From Pseudomonadota bacterium (GTDB lineage: Bacteria; Pseudomonadota; Gammaproteobacteria; Steroidobacterales; SZUA-146), in contig JBCCHD010000031.1 of NCBI GenBank assembly GCA_039028935.1, forward strand, positions 1 through 46,413: 46,413 bases of DNA. The letters are read 5' to 3'. Position numbers and translations under genes: made by a program. The notes under the pieces were generated by a model. That model worked only from the letters and a program-made list of their open reading frames with translations, searched no databases and had not been told where the DNA came from. Of the stretch, positions 38,700 through 46,413 are shown piece after piece. Each line of letters opens with the position of its first letter. The stretch's first letter is position 1.

Positions 38700-40373
38700 A
38701 TGTCAGAGAGTTTTGCTGAGTTATTTGAAGAGAGTATTGCTAGTCACCAGATGAAATCGGGGACTATCCTTAACGCCGACGTAGTGGCGGTGAATTCCGA
38801 CGTTGTAATTGTCAACGCGGGATTGAAATCAGAAGCGGTCATTCCTGTATCGCAGTTTCAAAACGAGTTAGGAGAGCTGGAAGTCAACGTCGGTGACGTT
38901 GTCGAAGTCGCGCTCGACTCGTTTGAAGACGGTTTTGGCGAGACGCGTCTATCGCGCGAAAAAGCCAAGCGCGCCCGTACCTTGACTCGGCTTGAAGCCG
39001 CATTCGAGCAGGGCGAGATTGTCAATGGCGTGATTAACGGTCGCGTCAAAGGCGGATTCACGGTTGAAATCGACAATGTTCGCGCGTTTTTGCCCGGCTC
39101 ATTGGTTGATGTTCGTCCGGTCCGCGATCCAGGTTATCTGGAAGGCAAAGTTCTCGAATTTAAAGTGATCAAGCTCGATCAGCGCCGCAACAATGTGGTG
39201 GTGTCGCGTCGTGCAGTGGTTGAAGACGAGTACAGCGTTGAGCGCGAGCAGCTGCTCGATTCGCTGCAAGAAGGTGCCGTGGCGAAGGGTATCGTTAAGA
39301 ACCTGACCGACTACGGTGCGTTTGTTGACTTGGGCGGCATTGATGGGCTGTTGCACATCACCGACATGGCCTGGAAGCGCGTTAAGCATCCATCGGAAGT
39401 CGTGAATGTGGGCGACGAAGTCGAAGTGAAGGTGCTCAAGTTTGATCGCGAGCGCACGCGCGTGTCGCTCGGTATGAAACAGCTCGGTGCAGACCCTTGG
39501 GAAGCACTGGCGCGTCGCTACCCGCAAAACACTCGTCTGTTCGGTAAAGTGACGAACATTGCCGACTACGGTTGTTTTGTTGAGATCGAAGAAGGCGTTG
39601 AAGGTCTCGTGCATGTCTCTGAAATGGACTGGACCAATAAGAACGTTAACCCGTCTAAAGTTGTACAGATCGGTGACGAAGTGGAAGTGATGGTGCTTGA
39701 GATTGACGAAGAGCGCCGCCGCATTTCGTTGGGCATAAAGCAATGCAAGTCCAACCCATGGGCCGAGTTTGCGGTTGAGTTTAAGAAGGGCGACAAAGTC
39801 ACCGGCAAGATTAAGTCGATCACCGACTTCGGTATCTTTATCGGCCTGGAAGGTGACATCGATGGCCTGGTGCATTTGTCTGACCTTTCGTGGGATCTAC
39901 CTGGCGAAGAAGCCGTGCGGAACTACAGCAAAGGTCAGGATGTGGAAGCCACGGTGCTTGCCATTGACCCTGAGCGCGAGCGTATCTCGCTTGGCATCAA
40001 GCAAATGGACCAGGATCCGTTCTCCATGTACATGGCCGAGAATCCGAAAGGCAGTATGGTGACCGGCACGGTGACCGAGGTTGACGCTCGCGGCGCCTCA
40101 ATCGATCTGGGCAACGGTATTGACGGCTACATGCGTGCGTCGGAGATGTCGCAAGATCGCGTCGAAGATGCTCGTCAAGTGGTGAAAGTCGGTGAAGAGA
40201 TCACATCGCGATTTGTCGGTGTCGATCGCAAGAACCGCCGAATTTCGCTGTCCGTGAAAGCCAAAGAGGCCCACGAAGAAGCTGAAGCGGTGCAGGAGTA
40301 CCAGTCGGCAGCCTCTGGCGGCACGAGTCTGGGCGATCTGCTCAAAGAGCAAATTACCGGAAAAGACGACTAA
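38700..40373 (+). CDS. rpsA: 30S ribosomal protein S1
   Basis: S1 brings mRNA to the 30S subunit. From the ATG at 38700 the protein is 557 residues, exactly the E. coli length. The open frame extends 11 codons upstream, but [13 protein letters not shown] is the family start. Six S1 repeats follow; repeats 3 to 6 are the RNA-binding ones and show patterns like [19 protein letters not shown] and [19 protein letters not shown]1 represses its own translation in E. coli. A 14-base hairpin follows the stop. Confidence 0.97.
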   Translation: MSESFAELFEESIASHQMKSGTILNADVVAVNSDVVIVNAGLKSEAVIPVSQFQNELGELEVNVGDVVEVALDSFEDGFGETRLSREKAKRARTLTRLEAAFEQGEIVNGVINGRVKGGFTVEIDNVRAFLPGSLVDVRPVRDPGYLEGKVLEFKVIKLDQRRNNVVVSRRAVVEDEYSVEREQLLDSLQEGAVAKGIVKNLTDYGAFVDLGGIDGLLHITDMAWKRVKHPSEVVNVGDEVEVKVLKFDRERTRVSLGMKQLGADPWEALARRYPQNTRLFGKVTNIADYGCFVEIEEGVEGLVHVSEMDWTNKNVNPSKVVQIGDEVEVMVLEIDEERRRISLGIKQCKSNPWAEFAVEFKKGDKVTGKIKSITDFGIFIGLEGDIDGLVHLSDLSWDLPGEEAVRNYSKGQDVEATVLAIDPERERISLGIKQMDQDPFSMYMAENPKGSMVTGTVTEVDARGASIDLGNGIDGYMRASEMSQDRVEDARQVVKVGEEITSRFVGVDRKNRRISLSVKAKEAHEEAEAVQEYQSAASGGTSLGDLLKEQITGKDD

Positions 40374-40386
40374 GCACTGGAAACGG

Positions 40387-40419
40387 CCGCCAATCTATAG
40401 TAAATCTATAGATTGGCGG
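40387..40419 (+). terminator. 14-base-pair hairpin between rpsA and ihfB
   Basis: A perfect stem (40387-40400 with 40406-40419) encloses the loop TAAAT. Only a weak T-rich stretch follows, so it may be a partial terminator or an mRNA 3'-end stabiliser. Confidence 0.55.
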
Positions 40420-40481
40420 TTATCTTAATGATTCGTGGCGGTTTTTTACCGTCGACTGAGCGTTTTTACACAGGCTGAACA

Positions 40482-40784
40482 ATGACTAAATCGGAACTAA
40501 TTGAAGCCATCGCACGCAAGCAAAAGCATCTCCCTTCAAAGGATGTGGAGCTCGCGGTCAAGCATCTGCTTGAACTCATGAGCGACGCGCTGGCCCAGGG
40601 AAAACGCATCGAAATTCGCGGATTTGGCAGTTTTTCACTGCATTTTCGTCCGCCTCGCCTCGGTCGCAACCCCAAAACGGGCGAGCCGGTGGCGCTGGCG
40701 GGCAAGCATGTGCCCCACTTCAAGCCAGGCAAGGACCTGCGGGAGCGTGTCAACGCCAACCGCCATCTGCCGATCAAAAACTGA
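40482..40784 (+). CDS. ihfB: Integration host factor subunit beta
   Basis: IHF is a heterodimer that bends DNA sharply. This is the beta subunit: 100 residues (E. coli 94). It shows [25 protein letters not shown] and [23 protein letters not shown], the arm with the intercalating Pro. It follows rpsA and precedes lapA, the usual order. Confidence 0.95.
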   Translation: MTKSELIEAIARKQKHLPSKDVELAVKHLLELMSDALAQGKRIEIRGFGSFSLHFRPPRLGRNPKTGEPVALAGKHVPHFKPGKDLRERVNANRHLPIKN

Positions 40785-40802
40785 GTTTTCTCCTTTAGAT
40801 AC

Positions 40803-40820
40803 CGCAACATTCCTGTTGCG
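40803..40820 (+). other. Small perfect hairpin upstream of lapA
   Basis: CGCAACA and TGTTGCG form a seven-pair stem around TTCC, 19 bases after the ihfB stop. No T run follows. A role in ihfB mRNA stability is possible but unproven. Confidence 0.4.
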
Positions 40821-40909
40821 CAACGGTCGCTGGGCGCTTGATGAAGGCGCGCGCGGCTACTATCCTTTAGTTCACTTACGGTCTACTGACGCCACATAAA
40901 GGGTACGCC

Positions 40910-41206
40910 ATGTTTCGCGGCATAATTTTTGTTGTTTTGGCTATTGTGGTGGTGCTGGCGTCAGCCATGTTTGCCAACAAAAACCCTGGCAAGATCGAGC
41001 TGGATCTCATTGTTCAGCAATACGAGGTCGTCACCGCGTTGGCCTTTACGGTAACGCTTATTATCGGTTGGATGCTGGGCATTGCGACGGCGAGTCTCTA
41101 TCTCATCAAATCGGCCAACGAAAAACGCAAGCTCAAGAAGAGCATCAAGATGGCCGAAGTGGAGCTCAAGAACCTCCGCAGCCTGCCCATGCAAGATGCC
41201 GGGTGA
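40910..41206 (+). CDS. lapA: Lipopolysaccharide assembly protein A
   Basis: LapA is a small inner membrane protein that works with LapB in control of lipopolysaccharide synthesis. It has 98 residues (E. coli 102). Two membrane segments (about 3-22 and 42-64) are followed by a charged cytoplasmic tail with coiled-coil character (EKRKLKKSIKMAEVELKNL). The middle motif is NKNPGKIELDLI. The last 11 bases overlap lapB, so translation is likely coupled. Confidence 0.92.
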   Translation: MFRGIIFVVLAIVVVLASAMFANKNPGKIELDLIVQQYEVVTALAFTVTLIIGWMLGIATASLYLIKSANEKRKLKKSIKMAEVELKNLRSLPMQDAG

Positions 41207-42395
41207 TAACTTAGTCTTTCTCTTTCTACTCCTCGTGCTTGCCGCAGCCGGCGGCGCTTGGACGGCTCGGCGATTTGCGCGCCCGGTTGAGGTGGTAAAG
41301 AAGAAGGGCCCGACTGTCAGTCCGGACTACTTCAAAGGGGTGACCTACCTCCTCAACGAGCAGCCCGATAAGGCCATCGAAGTGTTCATTCGTATGACCG
41401 AGGTGGACAATGAAACGGTGGAAACACACTTTGCTCTAGGGAGCCTGTTTCGCCGGCGCGGCGAAGTGGATCGGGCGATTCGCATTCATCAGAACATCAT
41501 TGCCCGACCCAACCTAGCGAAAAAGCAGCGCGATCAGGCGCTGTTTGCGTTGGGCAAAGATTTCCAAAAGGCGGGCCTATTTGATCGGGCCGAGAAGCTG
41601 TTCTTGCAGCTGAGCGCGGTACCCGGGCAAAAGAAAGCGGCACTTCAAAGTCTCATCAGCATCTACGAGCAACAAAAAGATTGGACCCAATCGATCGAGA
41701 TTCGAAAAAAACTCGGGGTGCCGGCGCCGGAGGATGATGATGGCGGTGTGGCGCATGCGTATTGCGAACTTGCCCAGCAGGCCATCGATTCCGGTGATTA
41801 CGATTCTGCTCGCGCTTACTTGCGCAAATCACGCAGCAGCGGCACACAGCTAGTGCGCAGCGCGTTCATGCGCGCGCATGTGGCCGAGCATTTAAAAGAC
41901 TATAAGGCCGCGATTAAACTGTGCCGCTGGATTGTCGAACACGACGAGAGTTTTATCATCGAAGTGTTGCCCATGCTGCTGCGCTGTTTGCGAGCGAGCG
42001 GCAGCGACGACAACACCAACAAAGTACTGCAATCGCTCTTAAACAAAAACACGAAACTGCGCGAAGCTATGGCCTTGGCCGCGCTTGCCCACAACGAGTG
42101 GGATAACCCTGTGCTGCAGCGCGCGGTGCGTGATCTCCTTCGCAACGACTCCTTTGCTAGTAAATTGCGCGATGTGGTGATGAGCGAAGCGGCCGATGAA
42201 TCACTGACTCGCCAGCAGCTCGATACACTTGCCGAAGTGCTGTCAGAATTGATTCGCAGTCGCGCCAAGTACGAGTGTATGGCGTGTGGCTATGCAGGCA
42301 ACATGCTGTATTGGCAATGTCCAGGGTGCAAAGACTGGGATAGCACCCGACCGATTATGCGATTGGTCGACTTTCATGCGCGGCGGGTTGTTTGA
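41196..42395 (+). CDS. lapB: Lipopolysaccharide assembly protein B
   Basis: LapB guides FtsH to degrade LpxC and links lipopolysaccharide assembly proteins. From the ATG at 41196 it has 399 residues (E. coli 389); the longer open frame starting at 41082 lies within lapA. An N-terminal membrane segment (about 5-24) is followed by TPR repeats (about 45-345) and a C-terminal rubredoxin-like metal site, CMACG...CPGC. DYFKGVTYLLNEQPDKAI is typical. It is the last gene of the gyrA-to-lapB group. Confidence 0.95.
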   Translation: MPGDNLVFLFLLLVLAAAGGAWTARRFARPVEVVKKKGPTVSPDYFKGVTYLLNEQPDKAIEVFIRMTEVDNETVETHFALGSLFRRRGEVDRAIRIHQNIIARPNLAKKQRDQALFALGKDFQKAGLFDRAEKLFLQLSAVPGQKKAALQSLISIYEQQKDWTQSIEIRKKLGVPAPEDDDGGVAHAYCELAQQAIDSGDYDSARAYLRKSRSSGTQLVRSAFMRAHVAEHLKDYKAAIKLCRWIVEHDESFIIEVLPMLLRCLRASGSDDNTNKVLQSLLNKNTKLREAMALAALAHNEWDNPVLQRAVRDLLRNDSFASKLRDVVMSEAADESLTRQQLDTLAEVLSELIRSRAKYECMACGYAGNMLYWQCPGCKDWDSTRPIMRLVDFHARRVV

Positions 42396-42501
42396 CAGTG
42401 AACGAAGGGTTTTTTCTAAGTCGTGCTAGCGTCAATTTCCGTCAATCAGCCGGTTGTCCCGCCGGAAAGACTATAGATAGCGGTTGAAGGAGATTTTAAC
42501 G

Positions 42502-42558
42502 GTGACGATATTACAAATCGTGCAAGGACTCGGTGGCCGTTTAACCCAGCCCGGGTAA
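42502..42558 (+). pseudogene. Possible truncated 5' end of a gene after lapB
   Basis: AAGGAG at about 42487-42492 precedes a GTG and 18 codons (TILQIVQGLGGRLTQPG) before a TAA. The start looks like the N-terminus of a glycosyltransferase or similar alpha/beta protein, but it is far too short to identify. It may be a gene cut off when the neighbouring element arrived. Confidence 0.25.
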
Positions 42559-42630
42559 CCGCTCGTCGGCTTGCCCAGTCGACGGCAAATCATTCGTAAA
42601 TGTTAGCTCTAGCTGCGGCGTCCGGTCATC

Positions 42631-42906
42631 TCAAACTTCATTCCTAACTTTTACAAAGTACGATGCCGAATCGTATAAAGCGACAGTCCGCCCTTTTTAT
42701 TTAGTGGCGGCCAGTTCTCGTTTCAGTGCGGTAATATCCTAGTCACGCGACTTGCTAGTGTCTGGCAAGGCCTTGGAACTTGATTCTGCCAGTGCATTCT
42801 TACTGTATCCAATTATATTGGAGTTTATACCAATTTCTCTGGCGGTCTGAGTCACGGTTATGCCGGGCTGTTTTTCTTTTTCAATGGCTTCAAACCTGAT
42901 TTCCAT
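42631..42906 (-). pseudogene. Degenerate IS3-family transposase orfA
   Basis: On the minus strand from 42906 the translation reads MEIRFEAIEKEKQ, then VTQTAREIGIN, a stop, and DITALKRELAATK. These are IS3 OrfA helix-turn-helix and leucine-zipper elements. A TAG at 42739-42741 and a TAA at 42697-42699 break the frame; the frame then continues to a TGA at 42631-42633. No OrfB and no clear terminal inverted repeats are seen, so this is a dead fragment. Confidence 0.65.
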
Positions 42907-43216
42907 GAAAAGCAATCTTCGTTATTGACGAACACCGTTCCGCGAAAATCATCGCGCTTTTTTGAGTTTCTGCTTACTTGGGGCAAAAGCCAACTCACTC
43001 GACGACAAATAGGCCGTGTTGTTCTTTCAAGAAACACTGACGTATGATCGAAAAGGCTTACTAGATACACACGGCTAGGGCGGCGCTTGAGGTTTGTGCG
43101 GCTGATGTGCACCAATACCCAGGACGACCAAGGATTCGGAGGATATTTCCCTGATTCAGCAGTAATTTTCATCGAGATTCGGTTAGCGATTCTCCTTAGA
43201 AGCGAGGTTAATTAGC

Positions 43217-45385
43217 ATGTCAAGAATGAGCTGGGCAAAAATGATTACTTGCCGGATCCTCTCACTGTCGATGGTGACCTTAACGGTGTGGCCACTTATG
43301 CCGGCTAGCGCTGATACCTCGGGTATCGTGACGTGTGATCGACCAGATGCTGCTCACGGGATTATTGCAGATTACCTACCGTCTATAGGAGGACAGGATA
43401 ATCCCGAGAGGGATCCTCTTAAACTCATGCACTTCGACTCATATGGTGATATCTCCGTTAATCGAGCGACTTTGGTAAATTTCGTGTGGGGTAATGATGG
43501 TCTGCCGGTGTTGAAGCAGCCTGCTAGCGTTGTCAACAATGTTGAGCCATTTAATTCGAACTTGCCCGTTCATTTCCTTAACGAGCTTGATGTTGACGTT
43601 AGAGTTCAGGATTTGGTCATTGACACTGGTGGTGGGTATATCGCGCACGCGTTTTTCTTTAGGCCGAGATCACCCAACCGGCGTTTGATTGTAATCAATA
43701 TGGGCCATGGGACTATTGATGGCGATCCGGGAACTTCTTTGGGTCATCCCGATGCGCTTTTAGGCCAAATGATAAGAAATCTAGGGGGGAGAGGTTATAG
43801 CGTCTTGTTCGTGCCCTCACCATTTATGCCTCCTAATCAAGGTCCTGTTCTGGGTGGATCAGGGCCTCTTCATACAGATCTGCACAATGCGATGTTTGAC
43901 GCCGCTACGAATCCTGGGATCGACGCGATGCGTCACTTCATGGAGCCGATCACTGTGGCCCTAAATTACATTGAACTAGACCCCGACAACTCGCCGGTTG
44001 ATATTACTATGCTTGGCGCCTCGGGCGGAGGTTGGACTTCAACTGCCTACGCAGCCCTGGATCGACGCGTCAGAACAAGCATGCAGGTAGTTGGGACTCT
44101 TCCATTGTATTTGAGGGAACCGCCTTGCAATAATCTTGATCAAGGTGATGGTGAGCAGATGGAAATGGGCACAGTTTTATACAAGGACCTTTCTTATCTT
44201 GACCTCTATGGGTTAGCGGGAGTGGGGCTTAACCGCAGCCACGTTCAGTATTCGAACGTATTCGATACTTGTTGTTTTGACGGGCTTAGATACCGCACCT
44301 ACATTCGGCCTCTAACTGCACGCATCTCGAGTATTGGTGGGAGCTACTATGGTACGCACAATTCGACATTCTGCGGGCATGGATTCCCATCAGCCGACGA
44401 GCGCCTCGAGTGTGGATACGTGGACGATGGTAATTACGTCGATACGGGGGCTCAACACGACACTGACAAATGGCGTGCCCGGAATTTGATTCCTTTACTT
44501 GAGAAGCCAAATGGTGAGCCACGACTGAACATTCAGACCATCGACAATGGATCAACGGGTTTTTCAGCATCCTCGGGCTGGACCGGTTTCGTCCGGCAGG
44601 GATTTGGCGGTGATGTGACGGTTGCCAATACTTCAACTATCGAAACAGCTAACTGGACGTTCGATGTTTCGCCGGATACCTACAAAGTGGCGGTTTCATG
44701 GACCGCATTTTCTAACCGAAATCAAAATGCAACATATACCGTGCGATCTGGCACTCAAACACTAGGTTCGTTTTCTGTTGATCAAACGCAGCTACCCCCT
44801 AAAACGGGATGGTATGTGCATGACACACTCTTTACCGTTCCACCAGGCTCCAACAACCTCACAGTAGAGCTTCTACACGACTCAGATAAGCAGACCATCG
44901 CTGATGCCGTAATGATCTGGTCGCCTACCGAGTACATTATTGATAATGGAGATCCGGGTTATAGTTCTTCACCATCCAGCAGTGACCCGAGCTTGGGTTG
45001 GACGAGATTTACGAATTCAGACTATCTAGTGGAAGGGTTCTTTGATGACGATGTCGAGCAGGCGGGAAGCTTATTGGTTAAGCCTAACGCCACATGGCAG
45101 TTCAGCGTTCCCGCGGGAAACTATGCCGTTTATACAACATGGCCGGCGCACCAAAATCGAACTGACAAAGCGCGATACTCTCTGGTATATCCCGGTACCG
45201 TAGCTGCTCCAATGCCGGTGATCGTTGATCAGCGTGTGGTTCCGGAGGATATCGAAGATGAATCCGGTAAGTGGGAGCTTTTATTCAACAGTGTTCCGCC
45301 GGTAAATGGCAGGATTACTATTGTCATTGAAAATGCAGGTACGGGTAACTTGATTGCAGATGCAATCAAGTTGGTTAAATTGTGA
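43217..45385 (+). CDS. Secreted alpha/beta-hydrolase with two golvesin-like domains
   Basis: A 722-residue protein. Residues 1 to about 32 are a Sec signal (hydrophobic run, then MPASA-D). The middle part (about 140-420) looks like an alpha/beta hydrolase: RRLIVINMGHG, GYSVLFVPSP and the nucleophile elbow GASGGGW with Ser269. A candidate His is His388 in FCGHGFP. From about 440 to the end there are two copies of a golvesin-type beta domain. Each begins with IDNG, shows W-x-x-F near the front and ends with ADAV/IxI (TIADAVMIW and LIADAIKLV). Such domains accompany secreted polysaccharide-acting or esterase enzymes, but the substrate is not known. The G+C is lower than in the neighbouring housekeeping genes, and an IS relic lies upstream, which suggests acquisition. 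Confidence 0.7.
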   Translation: MSRMSWAKMITCRILSLSMVTLTVWPLMPASADTSGIVTCDRPDAAHGIIADYLPSIGGQDNPERDPLKLMHFDSYGDISVNRATLVNFVWGNDGLPVLKQPASVVNNVEPFNSNLPVHFLNELDVDVRVQDLVIDTGGGYIAHAFFFRPRSPNRRLIVINMGHGTIDGDPGTSLGHPDALLGQMIRNLGGRGYSVLFVPSPFMPPNQGPVLGGSGPLHTDLHNAMFDAATNPGIDAMRHFMEPITVALNYIELDPDNSPVDITMLGASGGGWTSTAYAALDRRVRTSMQVVGTLPLYLREPPCNNLDQGDGEQMEMGTVLYKDLSYLDLYGLAGVGLNRSHVQYSNVFDTCCFDGLRYRTYIRPLTARISSIGGSYYGTHNSTFCGHGFPSADERLECGYVDDGNYVDTGAQHDTDKWRARNLIPLLEKPNGEPRLNIQTIDNGSTGFSASSGWTGFVRQGFGGDVTVANTSTIETANWTFDVSPDTYKVAVSWTAFSNRNQNATYTVRSGTQTLGSFSVDQTQLPPKTGWYVHDTLFTVPPGSNNLTVELLHDSDKQTIADAVMIWSPTEYIIDNGDPGYSSSPSSSDPSLGWTRFTNSDYLVEGFFDDDVEQAGSLLVKPNATWQFSVPAGNYAVYTTWPAHQNRTDKARYSLVYPGTVAAPMPVIVDQRVVPEDIEDESGKWELLFNSVPPVNGRITIVIENAGTGNLIADAIKLVKL

Positions 45386-45942
45386 AACCAGATTTTGATG
45401 TTGTGGTTGTTTAATACGGACTGAGTTTCCAAAGATTACTCCCAATCTTAAAGCTATGGGCCGAAAGTAAATGGGTTCCGCTGTGGCCGGTGAGAATTTA
45501 TCTGGGGGTACTAGGAAGTCAGTATGTCGCACAATTGCCATATCATACGCGAAAGTCCGACGAGGAAAGTGTCGGTGAATGGATCGAAATTACGGCAACC
45601 AACTATTGCCGTGGATTTCCATATAGTATTGGTCGCTTTCAAATAATAAATCAATTAGCGACACGAACAGACTGTTGTATGTAACGAAAGGCAACTATTA
45701 CTTTATGATCTTGGGGAGAGCGCTTAATAGCTGGAAACTACTGGTTGATTGCTATAACGAAGTTGAAGCGAATCTTCCCTAACTGGGCGAGATATTTATT
45801 GGTCAAAATCTGCAAGATAGGGAGGCTTGAGTAACAATGTATTAATGCGTTTTGTCATTCAGGCGCGTTTTAGCTCATGGTTAACGAGCACTGATAGAGT
45901 ATGGAGCATCGGTACTTTACGTGATTACCGATATTCAGCCAT
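45386..45942. other. Gene-poor region between the hydrolase and the right-edge fusion
   Basis: No gene family is recognised here. Short frames at 45490-45684 and 45827-46084 lack family patterns and clear ribosome-binding sites. It is A+T-rich. Confidence 0.55.
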
Positions 45943-45943
45943 T

Positions 45944-45974
45944 AAAAATGCCGCCTGTGATGTTCTACAGGCGG
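45944..45974 (-). terminator. Rho-independent terminator of the SDR fragment
   Basis: CCGCCTGT (45951-45958) pairs with ACAGGCGG (45967-45974). Read on the minus strand it is followed by CA and five T residues. It lies about 57 bases after the dehydrogenase stop, so the 3' end of that gene seems native. Confidence 0.75.
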
Positions 45975-46030
45975 AAAAATTAGTGACACTGTACAAGCAA
46001 TGGTTAGACGGTAATCGCTCTGACGTGTAT

Positions 46031-46273
46031 CTAAACCTGAGCAATCCCACCGTCCACCGGCAGATCAACACCTGTAACGTATGAGCTGTCATTGGACGCC
46101 AAAAACACGGCTGCATCGGCTATTTCACTCGCCTGTCCGAATCGCGCCAGCGGTACCTGCGCCACCATTGCGGCACCCATTTCCTGTACCTGTTCTTCTG
46201 GCAATCCAAGTTTTCCGTAAATGGGCGTTTCGATGGGTCCGGGGCTGATGGCGTTTACGCGAATACCGCGTGG
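46031..46273 (-). pseudogene. C-terminal half of a short-chain dehydrogenase
   Basis: The last 80 codons on the minus strand are a clear SDR C-terminus: GIRVNAISPGPIETP, then VPLARFGQASEIADAAVFLAS and a final SSYVTGVDLPVDGG. The N-terminal NAD-binding half and the catalytic Tyr-x-x-x-Lys are missing. In their place the frame continues without a stop into IS66 transposase sequence. It is therefore a broken gene or an artefact. Confidence 0.75.
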
Positions 46274-46413
46274 CATCAGGTTGATGATCGGTTGCACGAG
46301 GTATCCTGCCTTAACCATCCAGCTAGCAAGCGTTGAGCGTGGTAATTCCACACCAATACGCTTCAGACGCTGTTCCTGCCGGTACAGCGGCAAGCCATCG
46401 GCATACTTACTGA
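46274..46413 (-). mobile_element. IS66-family transposase fragment, continuing off the window
   Basis: On the minus strand the translation from the window edge reads SKYADGLPLYRQEQRLKRIG, then VELPRSTLASWMVKAG and VQPIINL, a well-known stretch of IS66 TnpC. It stops matching at about 46274, where dehydrogenase sequence begins in the same frame. The rest lies beyond the window. Confidence 0.75.

Larger units (their letters stand above)
42396..43216. other. Accessory region of about 820 bases after lapB
   Basis: Apart from an IS3 orfA relic and a possible truncated start, described separately, this holds no intact gene. A 104-codon minus-strand frame at 42858-43172 has a random composition and is rejected. 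The sequence looks like a decayed insertion site at the end of the conserved lapB group. Confidence 0.6.

Noticed and set aside
42858-43172. 104-codon minus-strand frame overlapping the IS3 relic
   Set aside because: It lies in another frame from the recognisable OrfA translation and has a random composition.
45490-45684. Frame after the hydrolase gene
   Set aside because: Short, with no ribosome-binding site and no recognised family.

Overview
The window is a stretch of gammaproteobacterial chromosome of moderately high G+C. This is inferred from gene order (rimP-nusA-infB-rbfA-truB-rpsO-pnp; smc-zipA-ligA; scpA-scpB-rluB; gyrA-pheA-aroA-cmk-rpsA-ihfB-lapA-lapB) and from protein lengths close to those of E. 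coli and Pseudomonas. ZipA, LapA/LapB, a dksA-gluQ pair and a ubiG-phosphatase-yciK neighbourhood all point to Gammaproteobacteria. The order and genus cannot be fixed from sequence alone.

Layout. 1-8.7 kb: translation and RNA-decay operon, with an internal promoter before rpsO and a multibranched leader before pnp. 8.7-11.6 kb, minus strand: phaR, gluQ, a DksA with a long lysine-rich tail, and queF. 11.7-18.3 kb: smc, zipA, ligA. 18.4-21.4 kb: an A+T-richer islet holding two DUF6502-family proteins, a secreted nonapeptide-repeat protein, paired palindromes over a promoter and a structured minus-strand RNA candidate. 21.4-23.1 kb, minus: parvulin lipoprotein, bolA, yciB. 23.2-27.3 kb, plus: yciO, scpA, scpB, rluB. 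27.4-32.1 kb, minus: yciK, a degenerate squalene/phytoene-synthase-like gene, rmuC, a MupP-like phosphatase and ubiG. 32.6-42.4 kb, plus: gyrA, pheA, aroA, cmk, rpsA, ihfB, lapA, lapB, in the usual order but without serC, hisC or tyrA. 42.4 kb to the end: an accessory region with an IS3-type orfA relic, a secreted alpha/beta hydrolase with two golvesin-like domains, and at the right edge an IS66 transposase piece joined in frame to the C-terminal half of a short-chain dehydrogenase.

Most of the window is housekeeping: translation initiation and rRNA/tRNA modification, RNA decay, chromosome organisation (SMC with ScpA/ScpB), replication and topology (LigA, GyrA, IHF), division (ZipA), envelope (LapA/LapB, MupP-like), ubiquinone and aromatic amino acid synthesis. 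The best candidate for something undescribed is the DUF6502 islet. There an RTX-like nonapeptide protein lacking the calcium-binding Asp follows a predicted DNA-binding gene whose own promoter lies between and inside two 14-bp inverted repeats. The DksA tail and the IS66-dehydrogenase junction are the other points worth checking.
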